The position numbers and the translations under genes are program-made. The notes beneath the pieces are model-generated. The model made no database searches. It was not told the DNA's origin and saw only the letters and a list, made by a program, of their open reading frames with translations. A DNA stretch of 59,681 nt from Catenovulum sp. 2E275 (GTDB taxonomy: Bacteria; Pseudomonadota; Gammaproteobacteria; Enterobacterales; Alteromonadaceae), in contig NZ_JAOPFU010000023.1 in assembly GCF_025515275.1 (NCBI RefSeq), positions 1 to 59,681 on the forward strand, read 5' to 3'. Shown piece after piece: positions 35,865 to 44,353 of the stretch. Position 1 is the first letter of the stretch; every line of letters starts with the position of its first letter.

Positions 35865-36857
35865 TTAACTTAGAACTACGGGGCTTTTACTTAAAAGCCC
35901 CGCCTCTTCTCTAGCCCATTTTGGCACTAAAAATCCGGGTAACTCGGCTAATAATCCTTGCTGTAATTGAGCTAATTCACTGTCTGGGCGATAAAAATGT
36001 GCCGCACCTGCAACTTTATCTAATAAATGGATGTAATAAGGCAAAATGCCTGCCGCAAATAATTTTTCGCTCAGGTCAACTAAAACCGAGACCGAATCAT
36101 TAACCCCTTTAAGTAAAACAGATTGATTTAACAAGGTTATTTTATTATCCCGCCATAAACTCAAATGTTGGATTAACAAATCGTCAATTTCATTACCGTG
36201 ATTTATATGTAAAACAATCACAGGTTTTAACCTGCTTGCTAATATAGCTTGGGTTAACTCTGGCGTAATCCGCTGCGGGATCACCACAGGTAAACGAGTA
36301 TGAAAACGCACTCTTTTAATATGCGTAACCGTTTCAATTAACCTCAATAGCTCAATTAAATGTTTATCGGTTGCCATTAATGGGTCGCCACCACTTAATA
36401 CAACCTCATTAATTGCGGTATCTTGTTGTAAATACTCAATGACCTGCGACCAGTTTTGTTTATTTAAGCTGTTTTCCTGATAAGGAAAATGGCGACGAAA
36501 ACAATAGCGGCAATTAATTGCACAACCAGTTTTAACCATTAACAGCACCCGGCTTTTATATTTATGCAAAACGCCCGGTATAACTGACTCGTGCTCAGCC
36601 AGCGGATCAGCAACAAACCCAGCTTTTTCTTCAAACTCCAGTTCAGATGTTAAAACCTGTTTGAGTAAAGGATCATCAATATTGCCTTGCTCCATCTTAC
36701 CAATAAAAGGTCTTGGCACTCTTAACGGGAATAATTTTCGCGCCGCAAAACCAGCCTGATATTGTTCCGGTTGAATATTTAACAAAGCTAATAATTGGGC
36801 TGGATCGGTTATGGTTTTTGCTAACTCTTTTTGCCAGCAAGATTCATATTCAAACAT
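35865..36857 (-). CDS. epmB: EF-P (R)-beta-lysine forming lysine 2,3-aminomutase
   Basis: Radical SAM, PLP-dependent enzyme that turns lysine into (R)-beta-lysine for EF-P modification. The [4Fe-4S] motif is KTGCAINCRYCFRRHF (C112, C116, C119), followed by the SAM-binding VVLSGGDPLMA and the PLP region near the C-terminus (LDKVAGAAHF). At 330 residues it is the short EpmB type, without the C-terminal extension of clostridial aminomutases. It is divergent from efp, with 210 bp between them; epmA follows efp. Confidence 0.96.
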   Translation of the reverse strand: MFEYESCWQKELAKTITDPAQLLALLNIQPEQYQAGFAARKLFPLRVPRPFIGKMEQGNIDDPLLKQVLTSELEFEEKAGFVADPLAEHESVIPGVLHKYKSRVLLMVKTGCAINCRYCFRRHFPYQENSLNKQNWSQVIEYLQQDTAINEVVLSGGDPLMATDKHLIELLRLIETVTHIKRVRFHTRLPVVIPQRITPELTQAILASRLKPVIVLHINHGNEIDDLLIQHLSLWRDNKITLLNQSVLLKGVNDSVSVLVDLSEKLFAAGILPYYIHLLDKVAGAAHFYRPDSELAQLQQGLLAELPGFLVPKWAREEAGLLSKSPVVLS

Positions 36858-37067
36858 CTGAACTTATAACTCATTAAAATAATAGCGCTATTCTACCTTA
36901 ACTTAATCCCAACTGCTTATAACAACTAGCATTGATTAGCCATTGGCTTAGTTAAAAACGGCTTTATCCGTTTAAATCTGCTTTTTTGTTAAAAACTACT
37001 TTTTTATGACAGAATATGCGGTAAAATTCAGCGATTAATTTTCTGCATAAGAATAGATGAGGAACTC

Positions 37068-37634
37068 ATGGCAACAGTTAGCACCAACGAATTTAAAGGT
37101 GGCTTAAAAATCATGTTAGATGGCGAGCCTTGCGCCATTTTAGAAAACGAATTTGTTAAACCAGGTAAAGGTCAGGCTTTTAATCGTGTTAGAATTCGTA
37201 AACTGATTTCCGGTAAAGTATTAGAAAAAACATTCAAATCTGGCGAAACCGTTGAAAAAGCAGAAGTTATGGATTATGAACTGTCTTATTTATATAACGA
37301 CGGCGAATTCTGGCACTTTATGAACAACGAAACATTTGAACAAATTGCTGCCGATGCAAAAGCTTTAGGTGACAATGAAAAATGGTTAGTAGAGCAAGAC
37401 GTTTGTACTTTAACACTGTGGGACGGCAACCCAATTGCAGTCACGCCACCTAACTTTGTTGAATTAGAGATCACAGAAACTGATCCGGGTTTAAAAGGTG
37501 ACACCGCGGGTACAGGTGGCAAACCAGCAACATTAAGCACAGGCGCAGTTGTACGTGTCCCTTTATTTGTGCAAATTGGTGAAGTTATCAAAGTAGATAC
37601 CCGCTCTGGCGAATATGTATCTCGCGTAAAATAA
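37068..37634 (+). CDS. efp: Elongation factor P
   Basis: Relieves ribosome stalling at polyproline. The 188-residue protein has all three beta-barrel domains; the modified lysine is K34 in the loop KPGKGQAF. The presence of epmA and epmB alongside predicts (R)-beta-lysylation of K34. GAGGAA precedes the ATG. A hairpin follows the gene before epmA, so the two may be partly uncoupled. Confidence 0.98.
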   Translation: MATVSTNEFKGGLKIMLDGEPCAILENEFVKPGKGQAFNRVRIRKLISGKVLEKTFKSGETVEKAEVMDYELSYLYNDGEFWHFMNNETFEQIAADAKALGDNEKWLVEQDVCTLTLWDGNPIAVTPPNFVELEITETDPGLKGDTAGTGGKPATLSTGAVVRVPLFVQIGEVIKVDTRSGEYVSRVK

Positions 37635-37650
37635 TTACGCCAAATAACTC

Positions 37651-37690
37651 AGGTAACAGAGCTATGCTTTAGCATTTTATCTGTTACCTT
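37651..37690 (+). terminator. Hairpin after efp
   Basis: AGGTAACAGA (37651-37660) pairs perfectly with TCTGTTACCT (37680-37689). The downstream T content is low (TTCCTACCTT), so it may be a partial terminator or an mRNA-stabilising stem before epmA. Confidence 0.6.
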
Positions 37691-37734
37691 TCCTACCTTA
37701 ATTAATCTCTTAACTAACCAAACCTCATCATTTT

Positions 37735-38703
37735 ATGCAAAACTGGCAGCCAAGTGCGTCTATTCAAGCATTAAAACAACGTGCTGAAATCATAAAAAAA
37801 ATTCGTCATTTTTTTGAACAACGTAATGTGCTGGAAGTAGAAACCCCACTATTAGCTAGTGCAGGTGTTACTGATTTACACCTTGAGAATTTAACCTGCC
37901 AATTTTATGGCCCGGGTTTTCACCAAGGCATTGAGCTATATCTGCAAACCTCTCCAGAATATGCAATGAAACGGCTAATTGCCGCAGGCTCTGGGTGTAT
38001 TTATCAAATTTGTAAAGCATTTAGAAACGATGAGTCCGGCCGCTACCATAATCCAGAATTCACCATGTTGGAATGGTACAGAATGGGATTTAATCATTTT
38101 GATTTAATCGATGAAACAGAGCAACTGCTGGATTTAATTATAAATTGTGGCCGCTGCGAGCGTTTGAGTTACCAGCAAGCATTTTTGCAATTTACCAAGA
38201 TAGATCCACTTAATACCTCGGTTAAAGCCCTACAAACTTTTTTAGCAGCGCATAATCAAACCGATATAGCCGCTCAGCTAGATAATGAAACAGATTTATT
38301 GCAATGGATTTTTGCAGATTTTGTTGAGCCAAAGATAGGCCAAACAGTACCTTGTTTTATCTATCATTTTCCTAAGGCTCAAGCTAGCTTAGCAAAAATA
38401 AATCAGCAAGATATCAGAGTTGCGGAACGTTTTGAGGTGTATTTTAAAGGTATAGAGCTCGCTAACGGTTTTCACGAACTCACCAATGCAGCCGAACAAC
38501 AAAAGCGCTTTGAGCAAGATAATCAGCAACGTATTCGTCATGGAAAAGAGGCAAAGCCAATAGATCAAAACTTATTAGCTGCACTCGAAGCCGGTTTACC
38601 TGATTGCGCTGGTATTGCACTGGGGATTGACCGTCTTACTATGCTGGCGCTGAATCATAGTGAAATAAACCAAAGTTTAAGTTTTGATTTACAACGCTGC
38701 TAA
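37735..38703 (+). CDS. epmA: EF-P beta-lysine ligase (EpmA)
   Basis: A LysRS-like class II ligase without an anticodon-binding domain that joins (R)-beta-lysine to EF-P K34. The 322 residues show motif 2 (CKAFRNDESGRYHNPEFTMLEWYR), motif 1 region FEQRNVLEVETPLL, and motif 3 (GIALGIDRLTML near the C-terminus). The length matches GenX/PoxA proteins. It follows efp by 100 bp. Its stop interlocks with the marR stop by 4 bp. Confidence 0.96.
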   Translation: MQNWQPSASIQALKQRAEIIKKIRHFFEQRNVLEVETPLLASAGVTDLHLENLTCQFYGPGFHQGIELYLQTSPEYAMKRLIAAGSGCIYQICKAFRNDESGRYHNPEFTMLEWYRMGFNHFDLIDETEQLLDLIINCGRCERLSYQQAFLQFTKIDPLNTSVKALQTFLAAHNQTDIAAQLDNETDLLQWIFADFVEPKIGQTVPCFIYHFPKAQASLAKINQQDIRVAERFEVYFKGIELANGFHELTNAAEQQKRFEQDNQQRIRHGKEAKPIDQNLLAALEAGLPDCAGIALGIDRLTMLALNHSEINQSLSFDLQRC

Positions 38704-39212
38704 ATAGTCTTTTTTGTTAAATTATTTAGCATTTTGTCTAATAACATATTTAAACTGGATTTTTCTTGCAATGTGAACCTTGCAAAATAATTAGATTCTA
38801 GTGCATGTAATTGAGGCATAACAGTTTCTATTTTTTCTTTTCCCGACTGGGTCAGTGTAACCAAATGACTACGTTTATCTTTTGAGTTAACAGAACGCTT
38901 AATCATTTTTTTCTGACTTAAGCGCACTAGCAACTTAGACATTCCGCCAGAACTAAAAATCATTGACTGAGATAGCTCCGTAGGTGTTAGCTGGAATGGA
39001 TGACCACATCGACGTAATGTACTCAATAAACTAAACTCTGAAGGTGATAAACCAAAATCTCGTAAAAATAGTTCTAAGTTTTTATGTGATAGCTCAACGA
39101 TCTTATATAATTTGATAATTTCTGGATTGGTTGAACTTGTTAGCTCGGGCCAGTTTTTATTTATGTCATCGAAAAATTTGTTTAAATCATTATTAAGCAT
39201 TAAACCACTCAC
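38700..39212 (-). CDS. MarR-family transcriptional regulator
   Basis: A 170-residue winged-helix repressor. The DNA-binding part (about 62-130) shows LSPSEFSLLSTLRRCG, TPTELSQSMIFSSGGMSKLLVRLSQKKMIKR and the wing NSKDKRSHLVTLTQSG. It is divergent from an MFS drug-efflux gene, the classic arrangement of a MarR repressor and its target pump. Two palindromes in the 143-bp gap are likely its operators, giving control of the pump and possibly of itself. The ligand is unknown. Confidence 0.92.
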   Translation of the reverse strand: MSGLMLNNDLNKFFDDINKNWPELTSSTNPEIIKLYKIVELSHKNLELFLRDFGLSPSEFSLLSTLRRCGHPFQLTPTELSQSMIFSSGGMSKLLVRLSQKKMIKRSVNSKDKRSHLVTLTQSGKEKIETVMPQLHALESNYFARFTLQEKSSLNMLLDKMLNNLTKKTI

Positions 39213-39295
39213 TTTTCATTTATTGCTGACACTCAACAAGAGCAGATATTCCACTAATTTATAGATATATTTATGAATATTATACCAACTTAATT

Positions 39296-39313
39296 TATCT
39301 TGCTAGAAAGATA
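39296..39313. promoter_or_regulatory. MarR operator 1 (candidate)
   Basis: TATCTTGCTAGAAAGATA, an 18-bp inverted repeat with one mismatch in the arms. Same sequence as operator 2 apart from the centre. Its centre is exactly 30 bp from that of operator 2. Confidence 0.75.
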
Positions 39314-39325
39314 AAACCCAGATAC

Positions 39326-39343
39326 TATCTTTCCAGAAAGATA
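39326..39343. promoter_or_regulatory. MarR operator 2 (candidate)
   Basis: TATCTTTCCAGAAAGATA, 8-bp perfect arms around a 2-bp centre. It ends 3 bp before the MFS ribosome site GGAGG (39347-39351), so bound repressor would block transcription into the pump gene. Confidence 0.78.
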
Positions 39344-39355
39344 ACTGGAGGTTTA

Positions 39356-40525
39356 ATGCCTAAACCAATTTCATTAAAACTCACAATTTTATTAGCCTGC
39401 ATTTTTGCTATTTCTCCATTAGCAATAGACACTTACCTTCCCGCTGTGACTAATATCGCGTCAGATTTAAAAGCCGATTCGGAGCTGGTGAGCTTAACCG
39501 TGAGTTTATATGTTTTAGGTTTGGCTTTTGGCCAGTTAATTGGCGGGCCGTTGTCAGATAAATACGGCAGGCGAAAAGTGATCATCAGCGGGTTAAGTAT
39601 TTTTGCACTGGCATCTTGCCTGTTAGCCAGTGCGCAAAGTATTGAATTACTTTGGTTATACCGGATTATTCAAGCGTTAGGCGGTGGGGTTGCTGCGGTA
39701 TGTGTACCAGCAATTATTCGGGATCATGTTGCTGGTGCCCAAGCCGCTAAGTTGTTTTCTTTTATTGCTTTAATGATGATGCTTGCACCGGCTTTAGCGC
39801 CCAGTTTAGGCACATTAATTTTAACCTTGACCAATTGGCACGGTATTTTTATTTTTCTGGCGTTCTTTTCAACTTTAATTATTATTGCCATTAAGCTGAT
39901 TTTAAAACAACCGGAAAAGTCGCAACAAAATCGAACTCAGGCGTTATCTTTATGGCAAATTGTCCGTCACCCAAAAGCGATTAAATTTTTACTTGCGCAG
40001 GCTTTTGGTTATTCAGTGTTGATGATTTTTTTAGCTAACTCGCCTCTGATTTATATGGAATATTTTAATTTATCATCGGCTCAGTTTAGTTTGTTATTTT
40101 CATTAAATGTGGCGGTGATTATTATCATTAACCGGTTAAATTCACTGCTATTAAACCGTTATCAACCTCATTCATTGTTAAAAGTATTTTTTGCCATGCA
40201 GCTCTTGGGCGGGTTGTGTTTGTTATTATCAGCAGCATTTTTCTCACAACAGATTTATTTGGTAGTGATTGGATTTGCTTTAGCCATTGGAGCAATCAGT
40301 GGTATAGGACCAAATGCACAAGCTTGTTATTTAAACTATTTTGAGCAAAATGCGGGATCGGCTTCTGCTGTATTTGGGTTTACTCAATATGCCAGTGGAG
40401 CAACGCTCAGTGCACTTTCCAGCTTATGTTTTAACCAAACTTTATGGCCTGCAAGTCTGGCAATTTTTTGCTGTGCTTTGATTTCATGGTTGGCAATACA
40501 GGGAAAAGTAGACGAAAGTGCTTAA
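39356..40525 (+). CDS. Bcr/CflA-type MFS multidrug efflux transporter
   Basis: A 389-residue, 12-TM major facilitator protein. Family motifs include AISPLAIDTYLPAVTNIA at the start, the motif A loop GPLSDKYGRRKVI, and YRIIQALGGGVAAVCVPAIIRD, which places it in the Bcr/CflA drug:H+ antiporters (DHA1). GGAGG is 4 nt before the ATG. It is divergent from a MarR regulator with two operators between. Its stop interlocks with the stop of the convergent HAD gene. Confidence 0.93.
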   Translation: MPKPISLKLTILLACIFAISPLAIDTYLPAVTNIASDLKADSELVSLTVSLYVLGLAFGQLIGGPLSDKYGRRKVIISGLSIFALASCLLASAQSIELLWLYRIIQALGGGVAAVCVPAIIRDHVAGAQAAKLFSFIALMMMLAPALAPSLGTLILTLTNWHGIFIFLAFFSTLIIIAIKLILKQPEKSQQNRTQALSLWQIVRHPKAIKFLLAQAFGYSVLMIFLANSPLIYMEYFNLSSAQFSLLFSLNVAVIIIINRLNSLLLNRYQPHSLLKVFFAMQLLGGLCLLLSAAFFSQQIYLVVIGFALAIGAISGIGPNAQACYLNYFEQNAGSASAVFGFTQYASGATLSALSSLCFNQTLWPASLAIFCCALISWLAIQGKVDESA

Positions 40526-41172
40526 AATTGTTGTGCCAGATGGCGCAGAATATTTAAGTGATGGCTAAAGCTTTGGTCTGCTAACGTTAATTTATCCGGC
40601 GTGGTGAAACTATGCTTAATCGCTAAACAAGTTAACCCCGCCGCTTTTGCAGATTGAATGCCACTGGCTGAATCTTCAATTGCAACAACTTGCTCTGGTG
40701 TTAACGATAGTTGCTCAAGCGCAGATAAATAAGCATCCGGCGCTGGTTTACAGTGTTCAACATCATCACCAGCCACAACTAAATCTATCATGTGATCAAT
40801 TTCGTTTAGGGCTAAACTACGTAACACGCTAGCTCGCTCAGCACCAGAAACTATCGCTAGTTTTAGCTGCTTACTTTTAGCCCAGTTAAGCAATTCTGCG
40901 ATACCGGGCATCAGTGGAAAGCTTTGATTTAATAAAAAATCATTAGTTGCCTGCTCTTTTATCATAGCAAGTTCTGCTGAACTGATATCTAATTGATAAT
41001 GTCCGACTAAATATCCCGCAGTGACATTACCAGGAATACCTATACGCGGAATAAAGTCGTTAAAATGATAGTCGATACCAAAGTCAGTTAAAATTTTTTG
41101 CCAGATTTTGAACTGGCAAGGCTCTGAATCAACTAAAGTTCCATCATGATCAATTAACAGTCCAGCAAGCAT
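40522..41172 (-). CDS. HAD-superfamily phosphatase (subfamily IA)
   Basis: A 216-residue haloacid dehalogenase-like hydrolase. Motif I LIDHDGTLVDSE gives the nucleophile and acid (DxD, here D-H-D), motif II is IVSGAE, motif III is the Lys in CKPAPDAYL, and motif IV is VAIEDSASGI. A helical cap lies at about 15-85. It resembles sugar-phosphate phosphatases or beta-phosphoglucomutase-like proteins; the substrate is not fixed by sequence. It begins 15 bp after the aldose-phosphate mutarotase gene, so a sugar phosphate substrate is plausible. Confidence 0.88.
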   Translation of the reverse strand: MLAGLLIDHDGTLVDSEPCQFKIWQKILTDFGIDYHFNDFIPRIGIPGNVTAGYLVGHYQLDISSAELAMIKEQATNDFLLNQSFPLMPGIAELLNWAKSKQLKLAIVSGAERASVLRSLALNEIDHMIDLVVAGDDVEHCKPAPDAYLSALEQLSLTPEQVVAIEDSASGIQSAKAAGLTCLAIKHSFTTPDKLTLADQSFSHHLNILRHLAQQF

Positions 41173-41187
41173 TTAACTAACCTGATT

Positions 41188-42099
41188 TTAATAGTGTGAA
41201 ATTTCTAGCTCAGCGCTTCTTTGTTCATTTGGCGCTAAATACCAACTATCTGAAAAAGCATTACCGCGCTCAACACAAATAAATGCCTGATAGTTCTCGC
41301 CACCTAGATCGCCAATTGAAGCGGCTTTGTTATAACCTGGGTTCCAAACAACCGCACTTTTACATTCGCGGCTAGCTAATTTAATCGCAGGTTCTGTTTG
41401 AATAATTTGCTCTTCTTGCACATTTAAATAAATACGGTCAACTTCACCGTCAAAATAAACCGGTCCTTGTTGAATATGTGCTTGATATTTTTTGGTATTA
41501 TCCAAGAAACTAGTCCAGTGTAAGCCATCAACATAAGTTGTTGAAAGCTCTTGTACCGGATGATAACTGTGCAAAGCAAAACTCACAGGCATAGTTTGAT
41601 CACCCGTATTATTAACCTGTAATGCTAGTTTAAGCGTTTTACCAACCGTCACTGTGTACTGCGCAGTAAAATGATACGGATATAATTTAAGGGTTTCGTC
41701 TGTACTGGTAAACGCAAAAGTTAGCTCGACAGATTGATCCGCTAAGGTTTGAATATTGCTGACTTGCCAGTCAAAGTTGCGAACAAAACCATGACTTGGT
41801 TTACTTTTATCTAGCTGGTTTTCACCAAACCAAGGAAAACAAACTGGTACACCACCACGAATTGGTTTACCTTGTTTATATTCAGCCTTTGGGCTAACCC
41901 ATAATAGTGGCGCCTCATCAACGGGAGTGAACTCAATTACATGAGCGCCCTGCACTGCAATCACAGCTTTACAAAGCTCTGTTTCAACCATAATCAGCGG
42001 CAAAGCCTGATGCTCAGCACCAAAATATACATCAGCCGTGCTGACACTTACCCCATTTACAGATTTAGCCAAACTTATTAGGTTTTCAGTTGCAGACAT
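41188..42099 (-). CDS. Glucose-6-phosphate 1-epimerase (YeaD-like mutarotase)
   Basis: A 303-residue D-hexose-6-phosphate mutarotase of the galactose mutarotase superfamily. Conserved stretches are GAHVIEFTPVDEAPLLWVSPKAEYKQGKPIRGGVPVCFPWFG, HGFVRNFDWQV (catalytic His), LALQVNNTGDQTMPVSFALHSY and VVWNPGYNKA. It speeds the anomerisation of glucose 6-phosphate. It is upstream of the HAD gene with a 15-bp gap, probably one transcript. Confidence 0.92.
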   Translation of the reverse strand: MSATENLISLAKSVNGVSVSTADVYFGAEHQALPLIMVETELCKAVIAVQGAHVIEFTPVDEAPLLWVSPKAEYKQGKPIRGGVPVCFPWFGENQLDKSKPSHGFVRNFDWQVSNIQTLADQSVELTFAFTSTDETLKLYPYHFTAQYTVTVGKTLKLALQVNNTGDQTMPVSFALHSYHPVQELSTTYVDGLHWTSFLDNTKKYQAHIQQGPVYFDGEVDRIYLNVQEEQIIQTEPAIKLASRECKSAVVWNPGYNKAASIGDLGGENYQAFICVERGNAFSDSWYLAPNEQRSAELEISHY

Positions 42100-42243
42100 T
42101 GATTACTACTCCAAAATTCAAAACTCATGCCAGAAAAGGGTTAATATTCTAATATCTGATGGCTATATGAACAAGGAAAACGTTTAATTTAGACTATAAG
42201 TTATAAAGATAGCTAAATAGTCGTGCTCAATCATCACGACAAA

Positions 42244-43491
42244 TCACAACATATAATTATCTGGTAGTTCAATTTGCGCTGCACCAGATTCAACTGCCGC
42301 TACGGCGACCGCTCTGGCAACACTTTTTAATAATCTAGGATCCATAGGTTTGGGGATAATATAATCTTTACCAAATTTGAGCGAATTCACCCCACTGGCT
42401 TTTAAAACAGATTCTGGCACGTCTAATTTTGCAATATCTCGAATCGCATTAACCGCAGCTACTTTCATCTGATCATTAATTTCAGTTGCACGCACATCTA
42501 ATGCACCTCTGAAAATAAATGGAAAACATAAAACGTTATTAACCTGATTAGGATAATCACTTCGCCCAGTAGCCATAATAATATCGCTGCGAACAGCATG
42601 CGCTAGCTCAGGTTTAATTTCAGGATCTGGATTTGAACAGGCAAAAATAATTGGATTCGGTTTCATTAATTTAAGTGCTTGTGGCGGCAATACATCCGGA
42701 CCTGATACCCCAACAAATACATCCGCACACGACAGCGCATCTTCTAAAGTTCGTCTGTCTGTATTATTCGCAAACAGTTTTTTATGCTCGGATAAATCTT
42801 CCCGTCGGGTATGGATAACTCCTTTTCGGTCAAGCATATAAATTCGCTCGCGCTGCGCGCCGCAGCGAATTAACAGCTCCATACAAGCCACCGCAGCAGC
42901 CCCTGCGCCCATGCAAACAATAATAACATCTTCAATTCGCTTATCCTGTACTTCCAGCGCATTAAGCATTGCAGCCGCAGTGACAATCGCAGTGCCATGC
43001 TGATCGTCATGGAATACCGGCACATTACATCTTTCAATTAGTTGTTGTTCTATTTCAAAACATTCCGGCGCTTTGATATCTTCTAAATTAATGCCACCAA
43101 AGGTATCGGCAATACTGGCAACCGTATTAATAAACTCATCGGGTGTTCTGTGTTTAACTTCAATATCAATCGCATCTAATCCGGCAAAGCGTTTGAATAA
43201 CAAAGCTTTACCTTCCATCACAGGCTTTGAAGCTAAAGCCCCTAAGTTTCCAAGCCCTAAAATAGCTGTACCGTTAGAAATAACCGCCACTAAATTGCCT
43301 TTGCCGGTATATTTGTAAGCTTCTTCTGGATTGGCTGCAATTTCTCTGACTGGCTCAGCTACGCCCGGGCTATAAGCTAAAGATAAATCGGCAGCTGTTT
43401 CTGCCGGTTTAGTTAATTCAATACTAATTTTTCCGGGTTTAGGTAATGCGTGATAATCAAGTGCTTTTTGGCGAAAATCTGTCATATCCAA
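42244..43491 (-). CDS. NAD(P)-dependent malic enzyme
   Basis: Oxidative decarboxylation of malate to pyruvate. This is the short, 415-residue bacterial form, without the phosphotransacetylase domain of MaeB. Motifs: LAYSPGVAEP, GTAILGLGNLGALASKPVMEGKALLFKRF, DIEVKHRTPDEFI, VFHDDQHGTAIVTAAA and the Rossmann segment VCMGAGAAAVACMELL. It is monocistronic, between the YeaD gene and the nuclease. NAD versus NADP use cannot be decided here. Confidence 0.93.
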   Translation of the reverse strand: MDMTDFRQKALDYHALPKPGKISIELTKPAETAADLSLAYSPGVAEPVREIAANPEEAYKYTGKGNLVAVISNGTAILGLGNLGALASKPVMEGKALLFKRFAGLDAIDIEVKHRTPDEFINTVASIADTFGGINLEDIKAPECFEIEQQLIERCNVPVFHDDQHGTAIVTAAAMLNALEVQDKRIEDVIIVCMGAGAAAVACMELLIRCGAQRERIYMLDRKGVIHTRREDLSEHKKLFANNTDRRTLEDALSCADVFVGVSGPDVLPPQALKLMKPNPIIFACSNPDPEIKPELAHAVRSDIIMATGRSDYPNQVNNVLCFPFIFRGALDVRATEINDQMKVAAVNAIRDIAKLDVPESVLKASGVNSLKFGKDYIIPKPMDPRLLKSVARAVAVAAVESGAAQIELPDNYML

Positions 43492-43537
43492 CTCCTGTTA
43501 TCAGCTAACCGGCTTTTAGATACCAAGCAGCCAGCCG

Positions 43538-44353
43538 TTAATGTTTAGGGTTAATATCTGTATCGATAATTAGTTGCCATAATTTAGTTAAATCAGCCCG
43601 CCAGTGTTTATCCTGATAATACACCGGCGCTTTAATATAAAGTGTTTGGCCGATTAAACTTTTAAAATCAATTTGATTAAATACCTGATATTGATCCTGC
43701 TCTGTTACACCAACATACAGCTTATTACCCAATACCAGCCATAAAGTGTCGTTTTTAACAAATACTCTGTCTAGCTTGCCTTGCCATTCGTAAGGATAGG
43801 AATAACTTTTATATAAACGGCTGATTGGGCGTGGTTGATAGTTAGCAGTTTGCCAAATACCAAGTTTATCTTGTCTGGCGGCAAGTTCAGCATGGTAATA
43901 GCACTGCCAGAATAATGTATTCTCACCGTATACACTAGCATCCGCAAACCCTTTCGCAACGAGTTTTTGCTGGATATTTTCACCTTTTAAATTAAAAATA
44001 TGCGCTAACATTCGGTTATACGGATCAACAAGTTCTTTATCTAACACTAGATTAATTTGCTGACTTTGCCCAATCAAATCTTCAACATATTGTTTCGCTT
44101 GTTCAGCAAAAGGCTCTGTTTTATCTGCATTTTTATGATCAATCTCGGGGGTATTAATCCCAATTAAACGCACAAGCTGACCAGATTGCAACTGGATGGT
44201 ATCACCATCGATCACCTGTTTAACTTTTGCCTGACTATGATATTGCCTAGGCTGACAAGCTGGCTCTGCAAAACTCGCTTTTGAAAAGATAAAACAGCTA
44301 ATTAATAACAAGATTAGATTTTTCAAATTTACCTCAGCATTCTTTTTAAACAA
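43538..44353 (-). CDS. Exported thermonuclease-like nuclease (SNase domain)
   Basis: A 271-residue protein with a hydrophobic signal (about 12-28, cleavage after FA at 29) and an SNase domain at about 40-170. The calcium and catalytic residues of staphylococcal nuclease can be matched: VIDGDTIQL (Asp), VRLIGINTPEI (Arg and Glu), VDPYNRMLAHIF (second Arg). It should degrade DNA/RNA outside the cytoplasm. The C-terminal 100 residues (from about 175, LDRVFVKNDTLWLVLGNKLYVGV) form a separate beta-rich domain I cannot name. It directly abuts the upstream c-di-GMP gene (44354), suggesting co-transcription. Confidence 0.88.
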   Translation of the reverse strand: MFKKNAEVNLKNLILLLISCFIFSKASFAEPACQPRQYHSQAKVKQVIDGDTIQLQSGQLVRLIGINTPEIDHKNADKTEPFAEQAKQYVEDLIGQSQQINLVLDKELVDPYNRMLAHIFNLKGENIQQKLVAKGFADASVYGENTLFWQCYYHAELAARQDKLGIWQTANYQPRPISRLYKSYSYPYEWQGKLDRVFVKNDTLWLVLGNKLYVGVTEQDQYQVFNQIDFKSLIGQTLYIKAPVYYQDKHWRADLTKLWQLIIDTDINPKH

